Assembly: GCF_003952485.1 (NCBI RefSeq)
Contig: NZ_CP034447.1
Span: 5,966,501-6,030,500 of the forward strand
DNA: 64,000 bases
Source: Mesorhizobium sp. M1E.F.Ca.ET.045.02.1.1
GTDB lineage: Bacteria; Pseudomonadota; Alphaproteobacteria; Rhizobiales; Rhizobiaceae
Reading direction: 5' to 3'
The translations under genes were made by a program, and so were the position numbers. Below, in pieces: positions 1 to 9,554 of the stretch (positions are counted from its first letter, which is position 1; each line of letters opens with the position of its first letter). A model generated the notes under the pieces. The model was not told the DNA's origin, made no database searches, and was given only the letters and a program-made list of their open reading frames with translations.

Positions 1-389
1 ACGTTGAGCATGCCGCTGAACAACCCGACCGCAAGAAAGGCCGACCGGCAGTTGGCAAGTGCCGCGGCCAGCTCGGAGCGAGCGGCGTTGGCCACCTGCC
101 CGGTCGGCTTCACCGACGGCTTGCTCCGCGCCGCCGCGGGCCGACGGCGCGCGTCGCCGACGGCATTTTGCGCCGCGTCGCCGCGCGCGCGAAACATCAC
201 CAGGCTACCGGCACCCGCCATCGCCACCGCGACGAGCATCGAGCCCATCGATGCATGCCGGCCTGAGCCGAAGAGAAAAAAGCCGGCGACGCATGCGACG
301 AGGGCCAGGCCGAAAAGCCTGATCTTCGCCTGCGCCGAACCAAGCGTTGTCTTGCCCACCAACCCGAGCGACGCCTTACTGAACCCCAC
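1..389 (-). CDS. Type I secretion ABC permease/ATPase, N-terminal part (cut by window edge)
   Basis: Reading the minus strand from a GTG at 389 gives 129 codons open to the window edge. The start has a purine-rich GGGGAGAGGCAA stretch a few bases upstream. One hydrophobic helix pair lies at about residues 20-55. A low-complexity Arg/Ala/Lys linker follows. The last visible residues, FLAVGLFSGMLN, match the beginning of the membrane domain of PrtD/AprD-type exporter ATPases, where a tyrosine-rich YMLEVYDRV-like segment would follow outside the window. Family knowledge: these proteins energise export of RTX and VCBS proteins together with an HlyD-type adaptor and TolC. It would be a second type I exporter next to the PrsD/PrsE pair at 831-3898. 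Its upstream region is a near copy of that of the VCBS gene at 8227. The identification rests on a short N-terminus, so ATPase motifs cannot be checked. Confidence 0.72.
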   Translation of the reverse strand, partial: MGFSKASLGLVGKTTLGSAQAKIRLFGLALVACVAGFFLFGSGRHASMGSMLVAVAMAGAGSLVMFRARGDAAQNAVGDARRRPAAARSKPSVKPTGQVANAARSELAAALANCRSAFLAVGLFSGMLN

Positions 390-581
390 GACTTGCCTCT
401 CCCCATCAGGGACATGTCAGCCGCGCTCATCGGCGCATTGACCGCGCAAGGCGGCTGACTGGCCATGGCAAATAGCGCCGAGATTCAGCGCTCAAGTTCG
501 AGAGGGAGGAGGATCGGCGTAGCGTCTGGCAACCCGCGGCGGCGGCCGGCGAACAGCAAAACGCGACATCGCCTCACGACG

Positions 582-740
582 ACTGGCGGCTCGATGGTGA
601 TGCGGCGGCCGAAAAGCCGCACGGTTTCCCACCCCCTGTAGCGCCGTAACTCGTTGTTGCCGGTCGGGAGATTGTTTACGCTACTATATTAGAACATTAT
701 TAACTCTATCTGAGCGTGCGTCAACGGGCAATTCGACGAA
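582..740 (-). repeat. Duplicated promoter/leader block, copy 1 (second copy near 8412-8585)
   Basis: This stretch in the 441-bp gap 390-830 is homologous to the region upstream of the VCBS gene. The core 639-672 is identical over 34 bp to 8477-8510. The flanks GGCTCGATGGTGATG, CTATATTAG and ACATTATTAACT are also shared, with small indels. The distance from the core to the following start codon is 250 bp in both copies (to 389 here, to 8227 in the other). The rest of the gap (390-581 and 741-830) shows nothing else convincing. Confidence 0.85.
696..724 (-). promoter_or_regulatory. Predicted sigma70-type promoter for the edge ABC exporter gene
   Basis: On the minus strand TTGACG (724-719) and AATAAT (701-696) are separated by 17 bp. 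The same pair with a 16-bp spacer occurs in the second copy of the duplicated block at 8564-8537. Conservation in both copies while the spacer sequence diverges supports a functional promoter. Transcription would begin near 690 and leave an untranslated leader of about 300 nt before the GTG at 389. Confidence 0.6.
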
Positions 741-830
741 GAATTGGCCAGGTGGGGTTGAAGTATATGGGAGTATAACGCCGAGGGAAGCGAAGCGTCT
801 CAATCCGCTTCCGCCGCGCTTGACCCGCCC

Positions 831-2171
831 CTACTTCTGGCGGAACGCGGTGTGCAGGGACGCCGTCAGCGGGCCTAGTATGTAGTCCAGCGCGGTGCGC
901 TCCTCCGTCACGATCATGACGGATGCCGGCATGCCGGGGTAGAGCTGGATCTGGGGCGCGGCGGCGAGTTCCTGCGCGTCGACCGCTATGTCGGCGACAT
1001 AATAGGGAAAGCCTGTCTTGGCATCGGTGACGCGGTCCGCCGAGATATGGGTCACGCGGCCGTGGATGACCGGCGTGGTGCGCTGCTTGTATGAGGTGAA
1101 GCGGACCTCGGCGGTCATGTCGGCACGCAGGCTGGATATGTCCTCGACGCGGACCTGCGCCTGAACGATCAGCGAATTCCTGGTCGGCACGATGTCGAGG
1201 ATCGTCTGGCCGGGGGCGACGATCGCGCCAGTCGAGAAAACAGTGAGGTCCATTACCTGGCCGTCATAGGGCGCGCGCACCTCGGCGCGGTCCACGGTGG
1301 TCTGCGCGGCGAACATCTTCGGCACCAGGTCGGCGAGGTTCGACTGCGTCTCGATCAGCATGGCAGAGAGTTTTGCGCGGCGCTCGTTGGTGAGCTGCGC
1401 AATCTGGCTTTCGAGCTCGGCCTTGCTCTGCCGGTTTCCCGCGATCTCGCCGAGCGCCTGGTCGATCAGGCCCTGCAGGTCGGAGGCAGAGCGATCGAGC
1501 TCCAGGATGCGAGGCTTCGTCGTCAGCCCGGCCTTCAGCAATTTGTTGAGGCCGGCCTTCTCGTCCAGGGTGGACTTGAGCTGCGCGCGAAAGGATTCCA
1601 CGCGCGCCTGCTTGCCATCGATCTGCTCGTCGAGCTCGGCGATCCGCTTCTGCAGGATCTGCCTGGCGCCCGCCATCTGCGCGCGCTGGCTTTCGAGGTC
1701 GGCGATCTGGTTGGCCATCGCGTCCTGCAGATAGGCCTGGTGCTCGGCGGTGATGTCCTTCGGGAAGGCCACCGCCTCGTGCCCGTCGAGCTCGGCGCGG
1801 ATGCGGGCATCGGTGGCGCGCAGCAGCGCATATTGCTGGGAATAGAGGTTGAATTCGGAACGGGCGCGGGTGTCGTCCAGCACCACCAGCACATCGCCTG
1901 CCGCGACGATGTCGCCGTCCTTGACCCGGATTTCCTTCACCGTGCCGCCATCGAAATGCTGGACGCTCTTGCGGTTGCCCTCGACCTTCACCACCGCATC
2001 GGCAAGCACCGCGCCGTTGAGCGGCGCGACCGCCGCCCAGCCGCCGAACACGCCGAAGAAGGCAACGATGATGAGCACACCGACCCAGACCGGCCCGCGG
2101 ATCGAATCCGCGTTGGCGCCTGCTTCGTCGGCGCCCGAGAGGCTGCGATAGGTCGCTGCGATGTCGGTCAT
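831..2171 (-). CDS. prsE: Type I secretion periplasmic adaptor (HlyD/PrsE family)
   Basis: The protein has 446 residues and starts at ATG 2171, overlapping the stop of the exporter ATPase gene by the four bases ATGA; a longer in-frame opening upstream is just overlap with that gene. It has a single N-terminal transmembrane helix at about 28-50 (VWVGVLIIVAFFGVFGGWAA). A lipoyl-like half follows (about 68-105), then a long coiled-coil hairpin (about 110-290), then the second lipoyl half and a beta-barrel domain. This is the order of membrane fusion proteins of the HlyD/AprE/PrsE class. It should link PrsD to an outer membrane TolC-type channel. The VCBS/RTX protein encoded upstream is the obvious cargo. 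No TolC gene is in view. Confidence 0.9.
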   Translation of the reverse strand: MTDIAATYRSLSGADEAGANADSIRGPVWVGVLIIVAFFGVFGGWAAVAPLNGAVLADAVVKVEGNRKSVQHFDGGTVKEIRVKDGDIVAAGDVLVVLDDTRARSEFNLYSQQYALLRATDARIRAELDGHEAVAFPKDITAEHQAYLQDAMANQIADLESQRAQMAGARQILQKRIAELDEQIDGKQARVESFRAQLKSTLDEKAGLNKLLKAGLTTKPRILELDRSASDLQGLIDQALGEIAGNRQSKAELESQIAQLTNERRAKLSAMLIETQSNLADLVPKMFAAQTTVDRAEVRAPYDGQVMDLTVFSTGAIVAPGQTILDIVPTRNSLIVQAQVRVEDISSLRADMTAEVRFTSYKQRTTPVIHGRVTHISADRVTDAKTGFPYYVADIAVDAQELAAAPQIQLYPGMPASVMIVTEERTALDYILGPLTASLHTAFRQK

Positions 2172-3898
2172 TGGGTCGCCACCGCGATCGGCGCCGCGCG
2201 CTGATTGAGCAGAGCCACGATCTCGTTCTTCATGCCGAAGGCTTCGACGGCGCCATCCCGCAGAAGCAGGATCTTGTCGACATTTGCCAAGGTCGAGGGC
2301 CGGTGCGAAACGATGATCACCGTGCTGCCGCGGCGCTTGAGCTCCAGCGCGCATTCGGCAAGCGCGCGGTCGCCGTCGGAGTCGAGATTGGAGCTCGGCT
2401 CGTCGAGCACGATGAGGTTCGGCATGCCGAACACGGCGCGGGCAAGCGCGATGCGCTGACGGTAACCGCCGGACAGCACCGCCCCGCCCTCGCCGATCTG
2501 CGTCTCATAGCCTTGCGGCAGGCGAATGATCATCTCATGCACGCCGGCGAGCCGGGCGGCCTCGATCACCTCGCGGTCGACATCGGTCTTGAAGCGGCCG
2601 ATGTTGGCGGCGACCGTGTCGGAAAACAGCTCAATGTCCTGCGGCAGGTAGCCGATATGGTCGCCGAGCGCCTCCCTGCCCCATTGCGTCATGTCGGCGC
2701 CATCCAGCCTGACCGTGCCGCGGCTCGGCTGCATGATGCCCGCGAGGTGACGGGCAAGCGTCGACTTGCCAGCGCCGGAAGGGCCGACGATGCCGAGCGC
2801 CTCGCCAGCTTCCAACCGGAACGAGACATCGCGCAGCAGCACCTTCTGCGCCGCGGGGATAGCGAAGCTGAGCTGCTCGACGGCGATCTTGCCCGTGGGT
2901 TTCGGCAGATTGAACGACCGTTCGCTCCGCGCGCCGCCGTCCAGCAGCTTCTCGACCCTGTCGAGGGCGGCCCGCGCCAGGATCAGGCTGCGCCAGAGGC
3001 CGACGATCTGCTCGACCGGCTGCAGCCCCCTGCCCAGCAGCAGGCTCGCCGCGAACATCGAGCCGCCGGTGATCTGCCGCTCGATGACCAGATAGGCGCC
3101 GACGCCGAGGATCAGCGACTGCATGGTGAGGCGCAGGAAGCGTATCAGACCGGACATCAGCGCTGCCCGGTCGCTGGCCTGCCCCTGCTGCCGCAGCGCC
3201 AGGCCGCGGTCGCGACCCCAGCGGCGCACGAGCCCGTCGATCATACCCATGGCGCGAATGACTTCCGCGTTCCTGAGGCTCATTTCGGTGAAATTGTAAT
3301 TGACGGTGGCAAGGTCGTTGGCCTGCTTGAGCGGCGCCCTCACCATGTATTCGTTGAGCACCGCCATGGCGATCAAGAGCAGCGAGGAGCCCAGCGCGAA
3401 GAAGCCGAGCCAGGGATGCAGGAGGAAGATGATGCCGATATAGATCGGCGACCACGGCAGGTCGAACAGTGCATGGATGCCGCTGCCGGTGATCACCTGC
3501 CGGAACGTGTCGAAATCGCGGATCGGCTGGCTTTGCGCGGCGCCCTGCGATGGCGTCTCGACCGATGCGGCCAGGATCTTGGCCGAAAGCAGCCGGTCGA
3601 GCCGGGCGCTGGCGCGTGTCAGGATCGCGGCCCGCACGAGGTCGAGGCCGGCAAGCGCCAGGAAGGCCGCAAGCAGCACCAGGGTCAGCATCACCAAAGT
3701 GGTCTCGCTGCCACTGGTGACCACCCGGTCGTAGACCTGCAGCATGTAGAGCGGGGATGCGAGGTAAAGCAGGTTGATCGCCAGGCTGAACACCGCCGCG
3801 AAGAGGAAATAGCGGCGGCAGGCGAGAAGCGCATCCCTGACGATCTTGGATTTCTTGTCGAAACTCACATACCCAGCGGAGAACCGCCCCCTGCCCAA
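2168..3898 (-). CDS. prsD: Type I secretion ABC permease/ATPase (PrsD family)
   Basis: The protein has about 576 residues with an N-terminal membrane domain (about 30-320) containing the family segment YMLQVYDRV near residue 51. The ATPase domain follows: Walker A GPSGAGKST at about 372-380, signature LSGGYRQR, Walker B LIVLDEPSSNLD, and the switch histidine in IIVSHRPS. These are all intact, so it should be an active half-transporter that dimerises. It belongs to the PrtD/AprD/PrsD exporters of RTX-type proteins and is translationally coupled to the adaptor gene by a 4-bp overlap. The start is uncertain: TTG at 3898 has AGGG eight bases upstream, while an in-frame GTG lies at 3868. Its place directly downstream of the VCBS/RTX gene suggests a dedicated export operon. 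Confidence 0.92.
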   Translation of the reverse strand: MGRGRFSAGYVSFDKKSKIVRDALLACRRYFLFAAVFSLAINLLYLASPLYMLQVYDRVVTSGSETTLVMLTLVLLAAFLALAGLDLVRAAILTRASARLDRLLSAKILAASVETPSQGAAQSQPIRDFDTFRQVITGSGIHALFDLPWSPIYIGIIFLLHPWLGFFALGSSLLLIAMAVLNEYMVRAPLKQANDLATVNYNFTEMSLRNAEVIRAMGMIDGLVRRWGRDRGLALRQQGQASDRAALMSGLIRFLRLTMQSLILGVGAYLVIERQITGGSMFAASLLLGRGLQPVEQIVGLWRSLILARAALDRVEKLLDGGARSERSFNLPKPTGKIAVEQLSFAIPAAQKVLLRDVSFRLEAGEALGIVGPSGAGKSTLARHLAGIMQPSRGTVRLDGADMTQWGREALGDHIGYLPQDIELFSDTVAANIGRFKTDVDREVIEAARLAGVHEMIIRLPQGYETQIGEGGAVLSGGYRQRIALARAVFGMPNLIVLDEPSSNLDSDGDRALAECALELKRRGSTVIIVSHRPSTLANVDKILLLRDGAVEAFGMKNEIVALLNQRAAPIAVATQ

Positions 3899-4011
3899 AC
3901 TGCTTGCCCTGAAGAAATCCTACTCCCGATCCCTCAATCGGCCACGCGATCCGCTCGTAAACCTGATGTAAACCTTAATTCGTAACCTCGAATCGTCGGC
4001 CTGCGGGAGAC

Positions 4012-4044
4012 GAGGTGAGCCGCGCGTGGCCGCGGGCTCACCTC
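4012..4044 (-). terminator. Possible hairpin after the VCBS/RTX gene
   Basis: The arms at 4012-4021 and 4035-4044 pair over 10 bp with a 13-nt loop, just past the stop of the VCBS gene. No T-run follows on the minus strand, so it may be a processing or stabilising hairpin rather than a full intrinsic terminator. Confidence 0.35.
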
Positions 4045-4049
4045 CTTCC

Positions 4050-7000
4050 TCACAGCACGAAGTCGCTTGCCGTCAGTCCGAGATTGATGCCGGTCAGCGT
4101 GATCTGGAAGTCGGCCGTCGTATTGCCGGTCACGTCGACGTGGACGATGGTGTTGCCGCCGACCTCCGACCAGGTGATGCTGTTGGCGACGGTATTCGCG
4201 TTCAGCCCGCCGAAGAGGAACGCCTGATCGCCGCCGCTGGCGGTATTGGCGTCTATGGATGACAGGTCGATCTTGTCGACGCCATGCACGAAGTCGGTGA
4301 TGGTGTCGTTTGCGGCACTTGCCGGCGAATCCGAGACGTCCGATCCATAATAGAACGTGTCGGCCCCCGCGCCGCCGGTCAGCGTATCAGCTCCAACACC
4401 GCCAACGAGTTTGTCGTTGCCATCGCCGCCGTTCAGCGTGTCGTTGCCGCTTTGGCCGAACAGCGTATCGTTGCCGGCCAGGCCGAAAATCTGATCCGCG
4501 CCGCCGTTGCCGTAGAGGACGTCGTCACCGTTGTTGCTGGGGCTGTTGAAGGTCTCTCCCGAATTGCCGTTGCTGCCGGTAATGAACTGGAATGTCTCTG
4601 TATACTGATACGCAGGCCCGGCCGGATCGCCGACCTGGGTGGCCTGCACGGTCACGGTGGCTGTGTTGCTTGTCGTGAGACTTGCCGAGCTGAGCGTATT
4701 CCCGCTGATCGAAAACAGGCCCGCATCCGACTGCGAGGTGATGCTGTATACAAAACTGCCGGAATCCGGGTCGGTCGCGCTCAGCGTTCCCGAGAAGCTG
4801 AACTGATTGAAATTTACATCCCCGGTGGGGCTGGTGTCAGGTGTGAGCTGGATGTCGGTCGGAGCAAAGCGCGGTGGGCCGTCATCCGTGCCGAGGATGT
4901 CGATGGCGACCGAGGTATGGGTGCCGTCGGCGCTGACCACGTCGAAGTTCTCGGCATAGTGCTGGCCAGCCACGAACTCGTCATGCGCAGAGGAGGCGGT
5001 ATAGGTCCAGTTGCCATCGGCATCGATGGCGAAGGTGCCGTAGTTGCCGGCCGTGCCGGCCTGGGCGACGAAGTGTGGGTCGCTGTCGACATCCGAGATG
5101 GTCAATGACCCTGAGGTCGAGATGTCGGCGGCCGCATTGCCTTCGGTCAGGTTCAACAAGGCCGAAGAAAGCGCTGCGGCATCATTCGCTCCATGTATGG
5201 TGATGTCGATCACCTGCTGGGTTCCGTCGACGGTGGTCACCGTCACCAGTTCATGCAACGTGGTGTTCGCGCCAGCGCTGTTGAGCGCCTGCACGGCAGC
5301 ATTGTTGTCGTCGAGCGTGTAGTTCCAGGTTCCGTTCGCATCAATCGAGAACGTGCCATAGCTCTTGGAGGCAGCGGTCTGCGTATTGAAGGTCGCGGCA
5401 TTGTCGACGTCGGTCGCATTGAGATCGCCAGACGCCGTCGCATCACCAGGAGTGCCATTGGCCACGCCGCCCTTTTCCGTCACGGACGTGTCTTGTACCC
5501 CGTTAACCGTGATCACCGCCGCGTCGTTGGCGCCGTTGATCGAGATGACGATGTTCTGCTGGGTGCCGTCCGAGGTCTGCACCGTGATGGTGTCGGTCAG
5601 CGCCGGATCGCCGACATTGAGCGCCTGCACGGCGGCATCGTCCTCGTTGAGCGCGTAGCTCCACTCGCCGGCCGCATTGATGCTCAGCGTGCCGTGCACG
5701 CCGTTGGTCACCACCGAGAAGTCGGTGGCGCTGTCGACGTCGGTGGCGTCGAGATCGCCGGTCGCCGGCGAGGTGCCGGCCGTGCCGTTGGCGACGCCGG
5801 AGGCCTCGGTGACCGAACCGGTCGCATCGCCGGTGATCACCGCCGCGTCGTTGGCGCCGTTGATCGAGATGACGATGTTCTGCTGGGTGCCGTCCGAGGT
5901 CTGCACGGTGATGGTGTCGGTCAGCGCCGGATCGCCGACATTGAGCGCCTGCACGGCGGCATCGTCCTCGTTGAGCACGTAGCTCCACTCGCCGGCCGCA
6001 TTGATGCTCAGCGTGCCGTGCACGCCGTTGGTCACCACCGAGAAGTCGGTCAGGCTGTCGACGTCGGTGGCGTCGAGATCGCCGGTCGCCGGCGAGGTGC
6101 CGGCCGTGCCGTTGGCGACGCCGGAGGCCTCGGTGACCGAACCGGTCGCATCGCCGGTGATCACCGCCGCGTCGTTGGCGCCGTTGATCGAGATGACGAT
6201 GTTCTGCTGGGTGCCGTCCGAGGTCTGCACGGTGATGGTGTCGGTCAGCGCCGGATCGCCGACATTGAGCGCCTGCACGGCGGCATCGTCCTCGTTGAGC
6301 GCGTAGCTCCACTCGCCGGCCGCATTGATGCTCAGCGTGCCGTGCACGCCGTTGGTCACCACCGAGAAGTCGGTCAGGCTGTCGACGTCGGTGGCGTCGA
6401 GATCGCCGGTCGCCGGCGAGGTGCCGGCCGTGCCGTTGGCGACGCCGGAGGCCTCGGTGACCGAACCCCCGGTCGCATCGCCCGGTGATCGCTGGGGCCG
6501 TGCGTCACTCGCCGGCGATTGATGCTCAGCGGCCGGACGGCCGTTGGTCCCACCGAGTCGTCCTGCGAGTCGGGGCTCGGTCGCCGTGCCGCGAGTGCCG
6601 CCTGCCGGGCCGCATTGGATGCTCAGCGTGCCGGTGCACGCCGTTGGTCCCACCGAGATCGAGTCGGCCTGTCGACGGTCGGTGGTCGTCGCACGGGATC
6701 GGTGCCGGTCGCTGCCGACCGTCGCCATCGCCGGTGATTCACCGCCGCGTCGTTGGCGCCGTTGATCGAGATGACGATGTTCTGCTGGGTGCCGTCCGAG
6801 GTCTGCACCGTGATGGTGTCGGTCAGCGCCGGATCGCCGGCATTGAGCGCCTGCACGGCGGCATCGTCCTCGTTGAGCACGTAGCTCCACTCGCCGGCCG
6901 CATTGATGCTCAGCGTGCCGTGCACGCCGTTGGTCACCACCGAGAAGTCGGTCAGGCTGTCGACGTCGGTGGCGTCGAGATCGCCGGTCGCCGGCGAGGT

Positions 7001-8227
7001 GCCGGCCGTGCCGTTGGCGACGCCGGAGGCCTCGGTGACCGAACCGGTCGCGTCGCCGGTGATCACCGCCGCGTCGTTGGCGCCGTTGATCGAGATGACG
7101 ATGTTCTGCTGGGTGCCGTCCGAGGTCTGCACCGTGATGGTGTCGGTCAGCGCCGGATCGCCGGCATTGAGCGCCTGCACGGCGGCATCGTCCTCGTTGA
7201 GCACGTAGCTCCACTCGCCGGCCGCATTGATGCTCAGCGTGCCGTGCACGCCGTTGGTCACCACCGAGAAGTCGGTCAGGCTGTCGACGTCGGTGGCGTC
7301 GAGATCGCCGGTCGCCGGCGAGGTGCCGGCCGTGCCGTTGGCGACGCCGGAGGCCTCGGTGACCGAACCGGTCGCGTCGCCGGTGATCACCGCCGCGTCG
7401 TTGGTTCCAGTAATATTGACAACGATGTCGTAGCTCGCGGTTCCGTCGGCCGATGTCACGGTCAAGGTATCGGTGACGTGCTGGCCCTGCGTCAGCGGGT
7501 CAGCTAGGGCCTGGGTGAGGGCATAGGTCCAGGCGCCGGATGCCGTGTCGAAGGTGAAATTGCCGTAGGTTCCCTGGAGGCTCGGCGGGGTCTGGAAATG
7601 GTTCTGGCCGGCATCAACGTCTGAAATGATCAACTGCCCGTGCGCGCTGGGGTCGCCCAGCGTGCCGTTGGCGACGCCGCCCGCTTCAACCACGGCACTG
7701 TCGGCGCCGGGAGCGGCGGTGATCGTGGCGCCGTCATTGGTGCCCTGGATGTTGACGTTGACGCTGGCCCAGCTCAGCGTTCCGTTGCCGAGCTTGATCG
7801 CGTAGGTGAAGGTCTCGTTTATCTGGTCGCCCGCGCCGAGCGCCTGCAGGCTGGAAAGCCCATAATGCTGCTGCAGATACTGGCTGAGGTCCATCTCGAC
7901 CTTGCCGTTGTTGATGCGGATCCGGACGCCGCCGCCGATGTCCTCCCAGGCGGAGATGCCGCTCGTCTGATAATCCTGGGTCGTCAGGTCGAGGGGGGCG
8001 GGCTGCTTGGTGGACGTCGTTGCGGACGTGCCGTCGTCAATCGAATAGAGGGTCTTGGCATTCCCACCCAAGTCGTTCGCCAAAACATCCAGCAGGATGA
8101 TGGACTGGGAGCCGGAAACGACGACGGCTGTGTCCTCGCTGTAGTTGAAGACATCGCCCTGTGCCTGCGGCGTGTTGGAGAACGACGTCGTGGTGCCGCC
8201 TGCACCGGAAATTTGCGTAGTAGCCAT
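4050..8227 (-). CDS. Giant VCBS-repeat/RTX surface protein, reading frame broken by a garbled repeat copy
   Basis: From ATG 8227 the frame runs to about 6623; the remainder reads in another frame to the TGA at 4050. The total would be about 1,390 residues. There is no Sec signal peptide. In order: an N-terminal domain of about 165 residues (VFNYSEDTAVVVSG); a divergent VCBS domain; a run of near-identical 108-residue VCBS repeats beginning VITGDATGSVTEASG; two more divergent VCBS domains; and a cadherin-like segment (IQLTPDT to about ITGSNGN). RTX nonapeptides follow (GNGGADQIFGLAGNDTLFG, LNGGDGNDKLVGG), which bind calcium. The C-terminus LTASDFVL is typical of type I secretion signals. Role by family: a secreted or surface-attached adhesin or biofilm protein exported by PrsD/PrsE. 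The frame break lies in 6470-6750, where the sequence resembles a noisy merge of two repeat copies, so the gene may be intact in the living strain. Confidence 0.85.
5511..7385 (-). repeat. Tandem 324-bp VCBS-coding repeats (about five clean units plus one degraded)
   Basis: The marker GATCACCGCCGCG recurs at 5511, 5835, 6159, about 6486, about 6735, 7061 and 7385. The period is exactly 324 bp (108 codons) for clean units. Units differ at only a few codons, such as VLNEDD/ALNEDD, ALNVGD/ALNAGD and DSLTDF/DSATDF. The interval 6486-6735 is only about 249 bp and full of small indels. Such near-identity points to recent duplication or gene conversion and to copy-number instability. Confidence 0.93.
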
Positions 8228-8411
8228 CTATTTCTACCCCTTGGCGGGCGCCGCAGCGCCGCTCATTGCCGTCTAGTCGACGACAGACCACCCCATGCCG
8301 ACGAATCGGCGCCCAGTCTAAGGGGAAGAGAAATTGCTCAAATTGCCATGCAACCAGGCGCAACCCGACGGCCCGTCTATGAACCGCCAGCCCAAATGGC
8401 GTTCACAGACA

Positions 8412-8585
8412 GGCGGTGGCTCGATGGTGATGGCTGCGACGGCTATAATAACCGCGCTGCGTTTCCCCTGCCCCAGTAGCGCCGTAACTCGTTGTTGCCG
8501 GTCGGGAGATAATTCGCGCTACCCCTATATTAGTACATTATTAACTTTACCCGGGGGGCGTCAACAGCCAATTCGATGAAGAGTT
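8412..8585 (-). repeat. Duplicated promoter/leader block, copy 2 (upstream of VCBS gene)
   Basis: This is the partner of the block at 582-740: a 34-bp identical core at 8477-8510, exactly 250 bp before the ATG at 8227, plus shared flanks. The gap 8228-8699 (472 bp) holds this block, the promoter below and the otherwise featureless leader of the VCBS gene. Nothing is recognised in 8590-8699. Confidence 0.85.
8537..8564 (-). promoter_or_regulatory. Predicted sigma70-type promoter of the VCBS/RTX gene
   Basis: TTGACG (8564-8559) and AATAAT (8542-8537) on the minus strand are spaced by 16 bp. The same hexamers occur with 17-bp spacing in the copy at 696-724. Transcription would leave a leader of about 300 nt, long enough to carry post-transcriptional control. 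Confidence 0.6.
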
Positions 8586-8699
8586 AATGACAAAACGCGT
8601 ACTTGTACGCATTTGTGGATAAACTGCATTGATAGCCATGGAAGTCCAAGTCAACGGAGATTGGCGACAGGTGGAGCGAGTCGGCCAGAGGTTGATCGT

Positions 8700-9554
8700 T
8701 CACACCGCCTTCTTGCCCCGCTTGCCGCCATGCTCGGCAATCGCCTTATGGACGGCGCGCTTCAGCTCGTCCTTGATCTCGACCGTGTCGGCCAGCAGCG
8801 TCTCGATCTTCAGGAAGTCGAGCACGCGGTATTTCGAGACGGCCGGGCGGATGAGGATGTCCGGCGGATGCTGCCTGAGCTTGTTGGCGATGATCGACTG
8901 CATCATCAGCTGATTGGCGCCATAGAGCAGGTCGATCGTTGTCGGGTGCTTGCGCTCGGCGTCGCTCGGCGCCCCAACCACATCGATGGCGATGATGATG
9001 TCGGCGTCCTCCTCGACCAGGTCGAAGGGCACCGGGTTGTAGATGCCGCCGTCGATCAGCACCCGACCATCGCGCGTCACCGGGCGGAACATGGCCGGAA
9101 TGGCTGCCGAGGCTGCCAACGCCGATCGCAGGTCGCCCTCTGCGAACACCGCGAGCTTGTGTCCGAAATAGTCGGTCGCCGTCACCTTGAGCGGGATCTT
9201 CAGCTCTTCGAAGGTCGCGGGAATGGCCTCCGGCAGGAAGGCTTTCAGGATGCGCTCGATGTTGAACTGGCCGACGCGGATGCCACCCTGCATGGCTTCG
9301 GCGATCGTGCCCGGCCGCGAGCGCCACATGCGCGCCGCCATCTCGGCGCGGCTGCCGAGGATCGAGCGGCTGTAGGCGTGGATGTCCGCCCCTCGCATGC
9401 CGGCGGCCATGCCGGCGCCCATGATGGCGCCGATGGAGGAGCCGGCGATCGCCACCGGCTTGATGCCGAGATCGTCCAGCGCCTCGATGGCATGGATATG
9501 CGCGAGTCCCCGCGCGCCGCCGCCGCCGAAGGCAACCGCGAAGGTCGGGCTCAT
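8700..9554 (-). CDS. Patatin-like phospholipase (RssA/YchK-type)
   Basis: The 284-residue protein has all patatin catalytic elements near the N-terminus: the oxyanion loop GGGGARG (about 10-16), the nucleophile elbow GSSIG (about 38-42) and the dyad aspartate in DGGIY (about 168). It lacks a signal peptide and membrane helices, so it is cytoplasmic or peripherally membrane-bound. Family members are serine acyl hydrolases acting on phospholipids or lipid thioesters; the substrate is not predictable. The start overlaps the stop of the preceding M16 peptidase-like gene by four bases (ATGA), so it is the last gene of that operon and translationally coupled. Confidence 0.92.
   Translation of the reverse strand: MSPTFAVAFGGGGARGLAHIHAIEALDDLGIKPVAIAGSSIGAIMGAGMAAGMRGADIHAYSRSILGSRAEMAARMWRSRPGTIAEAMQGGIRVGQFNIERILKAFLPEAIPATFEELKIPLKVTATDYFGHKLAVFAEGDLRSALAASAAIPAMFRPVTRDGRVLIDGGIYNPVPFDLVEEDADIIIAIDVVGAPSDAERKHPTTIDLLYGANQLMMQSIIANKLRQHPPDILIRPAVSKYRVLDFLKIETLLADTVEIKDELKRAVHKAIAEHGGKRGKKAV

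Noticed and set aside
4..441. Plus-strand open frame at the left edge
   Set aside because: It is antisense to the GTG-start exporter gene, which has membrane helices and a family-specific sequence; the plus frame is low-complexity Ala/Arg/Pro.
5511..7385. Possible CRISPR-like array because of regular repeats
   Set aside because: The period is 324 bp without spacers and encodes VCBS domains.
5193..7507. Long plus-strand frames with Val/Gly/Arg repeats opposite the VCBS gene
   Set aside because: They are shadows of the 324-bp repeats on the other strand, with no start signals or recognisable domains.
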